This document shows positions 18,338 to 27,709 of a DNA stretch of 64,000 nt, piece by piece. Location: positions 62,001 through 126,000 of the forward strand of contig NZ_KB893180.1 of NCBI RefSeq assembly GCF_000374025.1, in the 5' to 3' direction. Numbering within the stretch: position 1 is the first letter of the stretch; every line of letters starts with the position of its first letter. The notes under the pieces were generated by a model. The model was not told where the DNA came from and did not search any database. It saw nothing but the letters and a program-made list of their open reading frames with translations. Source of the stretch: Spirosoma panaciterrae DSM 21099. GTDB taxonomy: Bacteria; Bacteroidota; Bacteroidia; Cytophagales; Spirosomataceae. The translations under genes and the position numbers were made by a program.

Positions 18338-19912
18338 TTACCGTTTACGGTTCGAACGAACGAATTGTAATTTCTGTACATCAACGGTTATACAACCAGG
18401 TTCGCAGGGGGCAGCACCGGGCGCATCGACCAGAAACTGCTCGCCCGGTATCTCCGGAGTTGGTCCATTGGGGCTGGTTGCAATCCAGGCAAACTCAGAC
18501 CAGGCACCGGGCGTGGGCCCATCGGCCACCAATTCAAATTCAATCTGACCAATTGTGTAATCCAGCCAGTTATGGTTTTGGCTTAAATCAAGCTCATAGG
18601 TATGAAATTGCCCATCATTTTTGATCGGAAACTCCATGTACCGATCACCTGTACCATAGATGACCTGATCGTCACTGCGACGCCATTTCAGTCGAAGCTT
18701 CGTACTGGGAGTTTGGAAAGCCGCTCGCAGGTATATTTTAGGACTGTCACTTCCTTTCCAAAAAACAAAGGGAGATACGATTTTGGCATGTACGGCATCA
18801 TCCCAAAATACGTGTAGTTTCCCAGAAATAGGCCAGCCAGTATCCTGCGCTTGCCCTAATGTCCAGCCCTTGCGCGAATTATCAAATACATAGTTAGGGC
18901 CAGGTGCCGATTTCGGTCGGCTATATACGCGAGACCGTATTTCGCTCAGGTGGCCTAAAATCAGCTCATAGTCCCATTCGTGAACCAGATTGTAATCCAG
19001 GACGACCCGGGGCGTGGCAGCAATGTACGATGCGACGGTACTAAATTCGTCTCCACCAAGATCTGCCCCAAAATACCCTCTCTTCCACTCGTAATTATTG
19101 CCTACCACATATAAGCCTACCCCGTATCCATTGTCGTTAGTAGAGGCCATCCAAGGCTCCGTCGGGAATACGTCGCCAAACATAGAGGTTGCCGGAGGCT
19201 GGATACGCGACAGGGTCAGATCTCCATTTGCAAAGGGGGTTTTGCCCGAATAATACCACATGTTGTGGTAATCGCCCGTGAGGTATACGCAGGGAAATTC
19301 CTGCTGCCGCGACTCATACTGCGTTTTGTCAGACCGGGCCATAGTCACTTTTACGTGCACCTTTACCACGTTACCATCCAACCGAACCCAGTGCTCAATA
19401 GCAGCCTCACCGGGCTGGTTATTGAAGGCGAACTGCTTAGGAATCGTTTTGGCGTATAACAAATTCTCTTGTCTGGCAACGGCCACTACCTGAGAAGGGT
19501 TGCCATACACATCGCCAGCCTGAATTGGGTTCCAGCCCAATCCGGTCCAGGCTACGTTACCGTTTTCAGAATAATTCAGTGGCCCACCATACATGCCGAT
19601 CTGAATTTGACGGCCTAGATCAGGGTTACTGACCATATTGCGGGTATTAACCTTACCCCCGTGATCGTCCAGAAAAGTCAGATGTGTAATCGCTCCTCCC
19701 GCATTGGTGTTAATACCCACTCGAATTTGCGAGTTTTCAATGGTCAGCAAACCGTCGGTTCCTGACCGAAGCGAAGGCGATGTACCACTAGCCGGGTTGC
19801 TCGTTGTGGTACTGGTTCGAAGCTGTGCGAAAAGAACGCCCGGAACCAGCAATAGGGCTGCCCCAATCAGGCAACAAAAACGTTGAATGGAAAAAAAAGA
19901 GATGTGGGTCAT
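18338..19912 (-). CDS. Large secreted protein of unknown function, possibly carbohydrate-active
   Basis: 524 residues from the ATG at 19912 (MTHISFFSIQRFCCLIGAAL), which gives a good Sec signal ending near FAQL; an earlier start at 19966 adds 18 residues. The mature N-terminal part (LLTIENSQIRVGINTNAGGAITHLTFLDD) resembles the start of beta-sandwich sugar-recognition or mutarotase-like domains. The centre has many Trp, Tyr and Asp residues (GDYHNMWYYSG, EWKRGYFGADLGGDEF). The C-terminal region (YLRAAFQTPSTKLRLKWRR, TYELDLSQNHNWLDYTIGQIEF) resembles a carbohydrate-binding jelly roll. No family could be named. The DUF6807 gene lies upstream on the same strand. Confidence 0.6.
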   Translation of the reverse strand: MTHISFFSIQRFCCLIGAALLLVPGVLFAQLRTSTTTSNPASGTSPSLRSGTDGLLTIENSQIRVGINTNAGGAITHLTFLDDHGGKVNTRNMVSNPDLGRQIQIGMYGGPLNYSENGNVAWTGLGWNPIQAGDVYGNPSQVVAVARQENLLYAKTIPKQFAFNNQPGEAAIEHWVRLDGNVVKVHVKVTMARSDKTQYESRQQEFPCVYLTGDYHNMWYYSGKTPFANGDLTLSRIQPPATSMFGDVFPTEPWMASTNDNGYGVGLYVVGNNYEWKRGYFGADLGGDEFSTVASYIAATPRVVLDYNLVHEWDYELILGHLSEIRSRVYSRPKSAPGPNYVFDNSRKGWTLGQAQDTGWPISGKLHVFWDDAVHAKIVSPFVFWKGSDSPKIYLRAAFQTPSTKLRLKWRRSDDQVIYGTGDRYMEFPIKNDGQFHTYELDLSQNHNWLDYTIGQIEFELVADGPTPGAWSEFAWIATSPNGPTPEIPGEQFLVDAPGAAPCEPGCITVDVQKLQFVRSNRKR

Positions 19913-20007
19913 AAAACCAGTACGATTAAGTGTACCAGTTTCGATGACCCACAAATAACATGCCAACAGTAGGCACTATATAGTTAACAATTTCCCATTT
20001 TCATTAA

Positions 20008-21027
20008 CTACTTCACCAATTGACTTAACGCACTATCGGAAAGAGCGCCCGATTGAATTAACAACTTATACCTAAACGTAACCGACTGACCGGCTGGAAG
20101 TGTATAATTCATGGACGGAGCTTTACCGCTACTCATCACCGAAGCCCCTAATGGATTGGCGGCAAATAAGCCATAACCCCTTGCGTGCCAATAGGTTGGG
20201 TAACCTACATTTTTGGGATTATCTATTAATACCACCGAGAGGTCTTCCTCATTTATTTTACCCGTTAATTTTACCCAGGGGGCTCGGGTACCCCATACAG
20301 CATCACCTTCCAGCCCCTCTGCACTATGGTAAAGCCCCGTTACACCTTCATTGTTCATAATCGGAACCTTAGTGGCTACGCCCTGTGCATCCGTGAATAC
20401 TTCAGGTTTAGTGGCGGGTTGCTCAAGTTGGCGAGCTACTCGCAAACCAATCATCCCTTCTTTATTATCCTTGAATAATACATCCTTACCAGCGGCTTTC
20501 AGCGTAGCTATTCGCTCAATAACACGGCTAGTGGCTGTCGCCATAAACGCATACGTGGTCGTTTCCTGAAGCATCAATTTACCGTCTTTATCGAGCCAGT
20601 CGGCCGTAACAACCAGTTCAGCGCGGCCTTTGCCACTTTTCATCGACTTAATACCCGTATGAACAATTGTACCAAAAGTCTCTTTACTATCGGGGCTAAC
20701 CTGTATCGAATTATTCCAGAAATCATGGCCATTTACGTCACCATAATTGAACCACATACCCACATGGTGTGGGTGGTCGGTCCGTTCGCCCGGACGAGGG
20801 TCGAGGGGCCAGCCGCGTGTAATGAAATTGCCGCCTGCTGACCGAATTGGATAGAGTACAGGTTTTTTCAGGACCGTTGGACCGGGATAGATGTACGCCG
20901 TAAAGGGTTTTCCATCCACCGTAACATCGACGCGTTTCTGCGCTTCGTTATGCGTAAGCTGGATAGACTGAGCAAAACTCGACAACATCGAGGTAAAAAT
21001 CAGAAGGGTTATTATAGGATAGCGCAT
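20008..21027 (-). CDS. DUF6807 (PmoA-like) secreted protein
   Basis: 339 residues with a signal peptide (MRYPIITLLIFTSMLSSFAQ). It is recognised by the DUF6807/PmoA block: KPFTAYIYPGPTVLKKPVLYPIRSA, then GWPLDPRPGERTDHPHHVGMWF and NYGDVNGHDFWNN. The HPHH motif and neighbouring Asp and His residues could bind a metal or sugar. The family often sits next to Gfo/Idh/MocA and DUF1080 genes in Bacteroidota and Planctomycetota; here those are 9 kb away. The PmoA name is historical and does not imply methane oxidation. Biochemical role unknown. Confidence 0.82.
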   Translation of the reverse strand: MRYPIITLLIFTSMLSSFAQSIQLTHNEAQKRVDVTVDGKPFTAYIYPGPTVLKKPVLYPIRSAGGNFITRGWPLDPRPGERTDHPHHVGMWFNYGDVNGHDFWNNSIQVSPDSKETFGTIVHTGIKSMKSGKGRAELVVTADWLDKDGKLMLQETTTYAFMATATSRVIERIATLKAAGKDVLFKDNKEGMIGLRVARQLEQPATKPEVFTDAQGVATKVPIMNNEGVTGLYHSAEGLEGDAVWGTRAPWVKLTGKINEEDLSVVLIDNPKNVGYPTYWHARGYGLFAANPLGASVMSSGKAPSMNYTLPAGQSVTFRYKLLIQSGALSDSALSQLVK

Positions 21028-21083
21028 CAGAAAATGTATTAATCAGGTTCACAAAGTTTACCTCAAAACGGGCAATAAACAAA

Positions 21084-21107
21084 TGCCCCGGCTAAAAAGT
21101 CGGGGCA
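21084..21107 (-). terminator. Hairpin terminator after the lipoprotein gene
   Basis: TGCCCCG pairs with CGGGGCA (21084-21090 and 21101-21107), with two further pairs inside. Read on the minus strand, a T-rich stretch follows. It closes the leftward operon that contains the two DUF3857 genes. Confidence 0.7.
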
Positions 21108-21195
21108 CTAAGTTGGCCGCTTACATAGTACTACACACAGGTTCAGATGTACTATTCAAAGTGGAAACTGGGCATCTAAATCGGAAATGAAACGC

Positions 21196-21810
21196 TTAAT
21201 TACCCGACAAGATTTTATTCGTCACTTCCTGGTCTATGGTGATATAGCCTGGGTAATTGATGGCTTTGTTACCGAGCGCTAAAGTTGGCTTAATTTTGAT
21301 CGTCAGTTTCGACGGTTGCGTATTGGCAGCGCCCGACAGGTTTCTGACCAATTGGGTAAAGGCATCCCGCGTTTTCGCATCCGAAATAAGCTGGTACGCA
21401 TTGGCACTTAATCGAACGGGAACGCGGGTTCTGCCACCAGGCTGCACTTCAATTCGCTGGTTCAGAAACCCATTAAACAACTCCTGCCCGGTCAACAGCA
21501 CTTTGTATTCTAACTGGTTGATACCTGCCAGTTTGCCTGTTGGGTTCGTAATATCAAGATTGATACGAGCGTCGAGAGGGATGTTTCGGGTCAACAGCCC
21601 CGCAGCCAATCGTGGGAAGCGAGTTACATCCATATTTTCGATATTACGAAACTCGCGAACATCGGTCCCGGCCAGATAAACACTATCGGCCGATGCTATG
21701 GTATATCGACAATCACCCAGCGCCTTTGCCTGGGCAATCTGCTGATTGACACTACAGCGATTGAATAAGATGGGTAAAGCCAGTAAGGCCAGAATAAGTA
21801 CTTTTTTCAT
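21196..21810 (-). CDS. LEA14-like lipoprotein
   Basis: 204 residues from the ATG at 21810 (MKKVLILALLALPILFNRCS), giving a short lipoprotein signal with Cys at about residue 19; the longer frame from 21885 overlaps the previous gene. The mature protein has two regions reminiscent of LEA14/WHy beta-sandwich domains (IPLDARINLDITNPTGKLAGINQLEYKVLLTGQELFNG and KLTIKIKPTLALGNKAINYPG). Such proteins are linked with desiccation tolerance in plants; the bacterial role is unclear. It is downstream of and likely cotranscribed with the DUF3857 pair, after a 58-base gap. Confidence 0.7.
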   Translation of the reverse strand: MKKVLILALLALPILFNRCSVNQQIAQAKALGDCRYTIASADSVYLAGTDVREFRNIENMDVTRFPRLAAGLLTRNIPLDARINLDITNPTGKLAGINQLEYKVLLTGQELFNGFLNQRIEVQPGGRTRVPVRLSANAYQLISDAKTRDAFTQLVRNLSGAANTQPSKLTIKIKPTLALGNKAINYPGYITIDQEVTNKILSGN

Positions 21811-21868
21811 GATTTGATGGTTGTCGTCCTTTTGATGTAAACGTTCGACAGGGGGGAAAGTGTTTGGT

Positions 21869-23779
21869 TTAATTATTCTTAACAAACACCATCTGCATTC
21901 GATCGGCTTTGGCTACTTTTTTCCGAAAGTCGACCCATTCCGTATAAGCAGAAGCCGGAAAACGCCCCCCATGCATAGTTATATGACGCACATACGTGAT
22001 CCGGTCACCTTCAATCTCTACCTGCGCCGTATACTGACCAAATTTAGACTCCACAGCTACAGGTTTAATGGCAAATTCGGGTGTGTAGCCTTTGGGCATC
22101 TGGTAGGTAATGGTATCACTGTCTTCAAAGTCATGATTGATACCTAAATCAACAACCGCCTGCCGGGTTTGTAACATAGGCGAAGCCAGCGACAGTGCCG
22201 ACATGAGGTTAAGCGGCAAAAACAGCCGATTCCCACTCGGCGTAGCCCATTTTCTGACGGCGAGCGAAAGGGTTTCCGTAACGGTAGGAACCGAACTTTC
22301 CTGCTCTGAAAAGGTAAAAGCGGCCAGGTCAAAAGCAGGCACATGAATTCGTTTGAGCAGCCAGCTTCGCTGCTCATCCCGGTTCATACCATGAATAACC
22401 TGTTCGTAATCATCTTGCTGGAGTCCCGTATAACGTGTTTTAACAGTTGCCGTTGCATCTCCCTGCTCGGTCAGTACGATTGAAATGCGTCGTTGCTGAA
22501 GGTTGTCGGCCGGCCGATAGCTCGGGGTTTTTACAAGTCGCCCACCATCAGGTGTGATAAGCAGGACATGACGATTACCCGTAAAATCACCCACGTATCC
22601 GGGTTGCCCATGCTGGCTGGTACATTCCAGAAACAGCGTATCACGGCCATTAGGTACGCACAAAATGATATGATTGAATTGAAAACTTGGGAAATCGACC
22701 TGAGTATCTGGCTCATTATCACCCGCCCTTACCAAAGCCGGATAGGCCGTAACCCCAACGCTTTTCAGTAGTGCCTGGGTAAAATTGGTCAGGGCTTTAC
22801 AATCTCCATATTTACTGGCGGCTACTTTATCGGCTTCTATCGTTTGCCAACCGCCAATTCCTAACTGAATGCTTACGTATCGAGTCTGGTCCTGTAGGAA
22901 TTTGTATACCTTCCGAACTTTACCCAACGAGGTGGTTTCCATTTGGGTTAAGTCCTGCATACGCTGACGAAGATCGGCAGGAATCGCATCACGACCCGTG
23001 TTCAGCGTGTAGTAGAATCTTCCTACATCGCTCCAGGACGTTACCCTCCCTTTGTAACCCTGCACCTCAAAATCAGTTGGAGCAGTATATACGATCGGCA
23101 ATTGCTCCCAACTTGGTGGCGACAACGGTTCCAGTTCCAGGGCAGGTCGATTGCTCAGATTCCAGACGTACGTTTTGCCTCCATCGGCCGCTGGCGCAGA
23201 CGTCCCGGCTGTGGGGATATTCATTTCTTTATAACGCAATGCCAGGCCAGCAGGCATGGAAACGGTATAGGTAGCCTGTTCCAGAGCCACGTGTTCTTCT
23301 TTCAACGGAGCCCAGGTCGGGTAAAACATCAGATTGCGTTCCGTGGTCTCCACCACAAACTCGACGGTATAAGGATAGGTTGGTTGCCGGGGAAACTTAG
23401 CCGCTTTAATTCGTTGGTCGTCAAAGAAGTTATAATCAGCGAACGTGCTGTAATCCTCAATATCAGATTTTTTCAGCCGTTTTATCAGTTTGCCGTCTGC
23501 ATCATAAAGAGCACCTTCCAGTTCGGTTACTTTAGACAGCTTATCGTAGCCAACCACCATTGTAGCCTCATCATCGGCTTCCTTGTCGAGCACAGTGACT
23601 ACAGTACGTACGCGCTTTACCGCTTCGCCAGGTGCTTTTACGGTAAAGGTGGTTTCGTGCCGCCGAACAACGCTATGGGCATTCTCTTTCAGGGATGCCG
23701 GAATAGCGTCGGCTTTATATTCACTCTGAGCCCACCCGATCGAGTAGCTGAACAGAGCCATCAGTAAAAAAAGCTTCAT
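21869..23779 (-). CDS. DUF3857 and transglutaminase-like protein, active-type triad
   Basis: 636 residues, signal peptide MKLFLLMALFSYSIGWAQ. N-terminal DUF3857 domain (about 50-280) includes YPYTVEFVVETTERNLMFYPTW. The transglutaminase-like core is at about 280-400: SKYGDCKALTNFTQALLKS carries the catalytic Cys, and FNHIILCVPNG carries the His, followed by LFLECTS in place of the usual Asp strand. The C-terminal region is a beta-rich DUF2569-like tail. These periplasmic proteins are thought to act as peptidases or cross-linkers; no substrate is known. It starts two bases after the stop of its 679-residue paralogue, so the two are translated from one message. Confidence 0.87.
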   Translation of the reverse strand: MKLFLLMALFSYSIGWAQSEYKADAIPASLKENAHSVVRRHETTFTVKAPGEAVKRVRTVVTVLDKEADDEATMVVGYDKLSKVTELEGALYDADGKLIKRLKKSDIEDYSTFADYNFFDDQRIKAAKFPRQPTYPYTVEFVVETTERNLMFYPTWAPLKEEHVALEQATYTVSMPAGLALRYKEMNIPTAGTSAPAADGGKTYVWNLSNRPALELEPLSPPSWEQLPIVYTAPTDFEVQGYKGRVTSWSDVGRFYYTLNTGRDAIPADLRQRMQDLTQMETTSLGKVRKVYKFLQDQTRYVSIQLGIGGWQTIEADKVAASKYGDCKALTNFTQALLKSVGVTAYPALVRAGDNEPDTQVDFPSFQFNHIILCVPNGRDTLFLECTSQHGQPGYVGDFTGNRHVLLITPDGGRLVKTPSYRPADNLQQRRISIVLTEQGDATATVKTRYTGLQQDDYEQVIHGMNRDEQRSWLLKRIHVPAFDLAAFTFSEQESSVPTVTETLSLAVRKWATPSGNRLFLPLNLMSALSLASPMLQTRQAVVDLGINHDFEDSDTITYQMPKGYTPEFAIKPVAVESKFGQYTAQVEIEGDRITYVRHITMHGGRFPASAYTEWVDFRKKVAKADRMQMVFVKNN

Positions 23780-23781
23780 AC

Positions 23782-25821
23782 TTATTTCTTTTCAGCTACA
23801 GGACCACGTTTCAGAATCACCGGCTCGGCATGTTTGGCCACAATTCGGCTAAACAGTTCCCGAAGGTTGGGATACTCTTCGGCAAAATACATTGGCTTTC
23901 GCAGCATGATTCGGCTCACAACCTGAAGTTTATTTTCGGTATTGATACCTATCTGATAGGTAAATCGACCGGCATTCTCAGGTAAGGCCATCGATACAGG
24001 TTTAGGCATTTCTTCGACCTGATAGCCTTGTGGTAATGTATACGTAGCCACAAACGTTTCCTCTTTGGCATAGCCAAAATCAACCGGATAAAGCCGTTCT
24101 GGCTCTTTAAAGGGATTGATACCATGCCCTTCGGTTAGCATCGGGCGAAGATACAGTCGGTCACCCGCCCGGCCACAGGCATCGGGAATCGAAAACGTAT
24201 AATCGGTATTGAATGAACTACTGTTCCAGTCTGCTCCCGAAAAATCAACTTTCTCAATTTGCCAGATTGGCCTTCGTTTCTGTAGCCCTTCCAGGTATTT
24301 TGTTTTTCCCTCCGAGGCAAATGACTTACGCGCTTTCAACGCACTATACCCTACCTGCGATTGCTGGAATGTACCTGTTATTTCGCCATCATCGCTAATA
24401 GTAAACGACCCTGTATAGGTATTGCCCTCCCGCTCGGTCGGTAGTAGTGAAACAAAGCGCGAGGCAGAGGAATGTACCAGCCGTCCGGTACCATTCAGAC
24501 AATGAACAGGCAGCATACCCGGCTTCAGGAGTGGGTCCGTAGCGTCCAGCAGCATATCTTTACCACCAACCGTAACCTGGGCCACGACGTAGTTAAATTT
24601 CCGGATCAGTGCATACGATTCATTGATCCGGCCATTGGACCGGGTGCTGAGAATAACCGGATTGGCTTCGAGATCCATTTCACGCAACAGCGCCACCAAC
24701 ATCAGGTTGATACCGGCCGAGTTCCCTTTTTTATTTTCGAATACCTTTTTAATATCCTCCTGCGATACAAACCCACCGACTTCATTCCATTTAATGGTCT
24801 TCCGAATAAATTCGTAAGCCGCCGTTACCCGCCCGAGTGTATCGGCATGCTGACTTAGTAGAGTTTTAGCCGTTTCGCGAAGGAAAGGCGCGCGCTTGAT
24901 CTGACCGCCGAAGTCGGCATCGTTGAGCAACGTTCGGTCGAGGTCGGCCCAACTTACCGACAGGTCGTGTTTCCGTAAATCGACCCATTGATAACTGGCC
25001 AGTTCAAACTCGATCTTAGCCATATAGTCATCTTCGGTGGTAATATAGGCTTCGTCGCGGAAGGCCGGAATATCTTTCATGGCAAATCGATAGGCCGATG
25101 CCGATGCTCCGTTTTGGCCAGGATACAAATCGACCGATTTGACGGTACGTTCATTCACTGCCATCGGGATATACCCGGTCTGTAAAATTTTGTAATAGAA
25201 ATAATCAGGTATCGTAATTCGGTATTCACTCCAGTTCACAGGAACATTCTGCTGAAACATCCAGGTTCGGGGCGTGTAACGGATGCTGAACGGTGTTCGA
25301 ACCGTGTATTTATATTCGATGATCGTTCCTTCGTGTACATTGGGCAGGGTGTATTTTTCCCGAAAATAATCATCGGAAACTTTCTCGGAAAAGTGTGCCG
25401 TTTTGGGGAAATGATCAATCGTTACGTCACCGTTGGCTAGGTTGTAACTGTAGCCGTCAAATTCCGAAACATACTCGTGCTGCCCAGACCGCCCCCGTCG
25501 TGTAGAAATCTGAACGGTAGCCCGATTATAGGCCGACTTTTTATTGATTCTGGTTCGGCTATGGCAGGTAAATACCAACCAGACTTCGCCCTGATTTTCC
25601 TCAAACGTTACCTCGCCAAAATCGTAAAGCACAAGAGCTTCGGCCGTAGAGTCGGCCGAGGCTTTCGCAAACTCTTCGCGTGAGATAACGCCAAATTTGA
25701 TAACTGGTGCCGGATCGGGGGCTTTGTTTTTTGATTTCTGAGCAAAGGAAACGGGAAGACTACAACATACCGATAGAACTACTGTTGCCAGCAAGCGATA
25801 GGCAAACGAAGAAGGGAACAT
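23782..25821 (-). CDS. DUF3857 and transglutaminase-like protein, triad lost
   Basis: 679 residues with signal peptide MFPSSFAYRLLATVVLSVCC. Domain order is as in the downstream paralogue: DUF3857 (EYKYTVRTPFSIRYTPRTWMFQ) and then the transglutaminase-like core. At the position of the catalytic Cys it has KKGNSAGINLMLVALL, so Ser replaces Cys, and at the His position KFNYVVAQVTVG has Tyr. Only the Asp strand (MLLDATDP) is kept. It is therefore probably not an active transglutaminase or protease. It is the first of the three-gene unit ending with the LEA14-like lipoprotein. The short gap to the GH39 gene leaves open whether transcription continues from there. Confidence 0.87.
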   Translation of the reverse strand: MFPSSFAYRLLATVVLSVCCSLPVSFAQKSKNKAPDPAPVIKFGVISREEFAKASADSTAEALVLYDFGEVTFEENQGEVWLVFTCHSRTRINKKSAYNRATVQISTRRGRSGQHEYVSEFDGYSYNLANGDVTIDHFPKTAHFSEKVSDDYFREKYTLPNVHEGTIIEYKYTVRTPFSIRYTPRTWMFQQNVPVNWSEYRITIPDYFYYKILQTGYIPMAVNERTVKSVDLYPGQNGASASAYRFAMKDIPAFRDEAYITTEDDYMAKIEFELASYQWVDLRKHDLSVSWADLDRTLLNDADFGGQIKRAPFLRETAKTLLSQHADTLGRVTAAYEFIRKTIKWNEVGGFVSQEDIKKVFENKKGNSAGINLMLVALLREMDLEANPVILSTRSNGRINESYALIRKFNYVVAQVTVGGKDMLLDATDPLLKPGMLPVHCLNGTGRLVHSSASRFVSLLPTEREGNTYTGSFTISDDGEITGTFQQSQVGYSALKARKSFASEGKTKYLEGLQKRRPIWQIEKVDFSGADWNSSSFNTDYTFSIPDACGRAGDRLYLRPMLTEGHGINPFKEPERLYPVDFGYAKEETFVATYTLPQGYQVEEMPKPVSMALPENAGRFTYQIGINTENKLQVVSRIMLRKPMYFAEEYPNLRELFSRIVAKHAEPVILKRGPVAEKK

Positions 25822-25920
25822 AAATGGTGGATACGATAAGTAACTATTTGCGGCTAATATAAGCGTTTAGCCACAATCCGACAATGACCGCATGCGAAAT
25901 AACAAACCCTGTTTTTGGGC

Positions 25921-27630
25921 TTATTCCCACGACAGCTTCAGCAGCGATACGCCCTGACGTGGCAATGAAAAGGGCAGGCTAACTTCGCCATTTTTTACAG
26001 TAACCCACGCTGGTGAAGTAAGTAGCTGTAACTGACCAGCTTTTTCCAGTTCTGCAATCTGTTCGGTGGTAGGTGTTTTGGGCGACCCCATCTTTTTCCA
26101 GGCTTCGTATGAATTACTATATTCCTTGTCGATGCGGTAATGCTGAATGAGAACGCGCTGAGCGGGCAAGCCTTTTAGCTGCACCGACACGGGGGCATCG
26201 GGAGTCGATACGTTGTCGTCGTGATAATGCCAAACCATCACCGAAGCTGTTTTTGCATCTTTTGTAGCGAAGGCATTAATGTCGGGCTCGGCCCGTACGC
26301 TCTGCTCCCGGATTCGGGCATAATCGTAGCCAGAACCGCCCGACACAGCCACCCGATTACCTGCCATCATACCAAACATTCGAAACACATTCAGCACAGG
26401 TTTATCGACACCGTTTGTGACCAGATCGCGAAAACCGCGAAACCAGGGCTGGTCTTCAAACTCAAACGCCCAGGTAACGGCCCCTTCCAGATTCACGCCA
26501 TGCGATTGCGCCAGATCGTATTTCCGGGCAAATGAAGCGGCTGTATAACTGGAGTACATGGTACCATTCCGATAGGCGTTTTGCGGGTGTAGGTCTTCCG
26601 AACAGGCTGCGCAACCTTCCGGGTCCGACTCGCCAATTATAATCGGCAGATGTTTCAGGGTTGGATACGACGCTACAATTTCACACCCCTTGCTAATGTC
26701 GCGAAGTTGAGTTCCCATATTCATCTGCACCACCCCGTTGACCAGTTTGGGCGCTCCTTTAGCATGGAATGTAATGAAATCAATGGGTGAACCTGTTTTG
26801 CCCGTTACATAATTGGTTCCGTTCACTACATGGTCCATAAATGCTTTGAAGAACTTCTGCGAGCCTTCGCTGCCAGGGCCTGTCACTTCGGGGCCGCCTA
26901 TTTTTGCTGTCGGCAACGCCCTTTTGACCGCATCGGCTGTGTAGTCATAGAGCTTAATGTACTCTTCCGTTGTACCTTTCCAGTAGCTGATGTTCGGCTC
27001 ATTCCATAATTCCCAATACCAGCTTTCGACCTCTTTCTGGCCGTAACGGGCTATGGAATGCTTCACCCATTGAAAAACCAGCTCACTCCATTTTTTGTAA
27101 TCCGTTGGTGGATAAGCCCAACCCGTGTAGATGTCGTTGTAATTATCGCCGGGTTTCCAGTAATGGCGGTAGGGCTGTGGTTTGCTCGAAAGTGCTTCAG
27201 GCATGAATCCAATTTGGGCAATGGGTTTCATACCCCGCTCGATATACGTATCGAAAATCTTATCGACAATAGTCCAGTCATAAATCGGGTTGCCTTTTTT
27301 GTCTTCGGTATAGGCATTGGTCGAACCCCATTTCAGCGCGGCTGTCCCGTCGCCCGTAACCAGCAGACTATGCGCGCGTACATTGACGGGTACTTTGCTC
27401 AACTGCGAAATTTCGGTCAGCAGTTTTTTCCCATCTTTCATGTAGGTGTAATTGGGCTCATCATAACCAAACCAGGCCCAGATAGGCTTCAGAGGTCCCT
27501 TATCGGCTTGCAAATCGACGTTGATTCTGATTGGCTGGGGCTGAGCCCCCTGGGCAGAACAGGTTGTAGTAACCACCCAGCTATACAGGCAGATAGCGGT
27601 TAAGCAGGCAATGCCTTTCTGTACGTTCAT
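25921..27630 (-). CDS. GH39-family secreted glycoside hydrolase
   Basis: 569 residues with a Sec signal (MNVQKGIACLTAICLYSWVV then TTTCSAQG). The TIM-barrel catalytic domain matches GH39 beta-xylosidase-type enzymes: PIWAWFGYDEPNYTYMKDGK, VNVRAHSLLVTGDG, WTIVDKIFDTYIERGMKPIAQIGFMP, the acid/base Glu in YWELWNEPNISYWKG, and the likely nucleophile Glu in LPIIIGESDPEGCAA. A C-terminal beta domain follows (KTASVMVWHYHDDN, RQGVSLLKLSW). Likely substrates are xylosides or related plant glycans; not certain. It is in the same orientation as GH16, 79 bases downstream of it, suggesting an operon. Confidence 0.88.
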   Translation of the reverse strand: MNVQKGIACLTAICLYSWVVTTTCSAQGAQPQPIRINVDLQADKGPLKPIWAWFGYDEPNYTYMKDGKKLLTEISQLSKVPVNVRAHSLLVTGDGTAALKWGSTNAYTEDKKGNPIYDWTIVDKIFDTYIERGMKPIAQIGFMPEALSSKPQPYRHYWKPGDNYNDIYTGWAYPPTDYKKWSELVFQWVKHSIARYGQKEVESWYWELWNEPNISYWKGTTEEYIKLYDYTADAVKRALPTAKIGGPEVTGPGSEGSQKFFKAFMDHVVNGTNYVTGKTGSPIDFITFHAKGAPKLVNGVVQMNMGTQLRDISKGCEIVASYPTLKHLPIIIGESDPEGCAACSEDLHPQNAYRNGTMYSSYTAASFARKYDLAQSHGVNLEGAVTWAFEFEDQPWFRGFRDLVTNGVDKPVLNVFRMFGMMAGNRVAVSGGSGYDYARIREQSVRAEPDINAFATKDAKTASVMVWHYHDDNVSTPDAPVSVQLKGLPAQRVLIQHYRIDKEYSNSYEAWKKMGSPKTPTTEQIAELEKAGQLQLLTSPAWVTVKNGEVSLPFSLPRQGVSLLKLSWE

Positions 27631-27709
27631 TGTGCGAAGGGAAGATTTTGTAGCCTAAAGGAAATCGACAGCCGAAGTTTACCCTTACGTGTGTATACGT
27701 TCCCGTTTT

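Noticed and set aside
23102..23767. Long rightward frame of 221 codons antisense to the DUF3857 gene
   Set aside because: A codon-bias shadow of the real leftward gene, with no recognisable domain.
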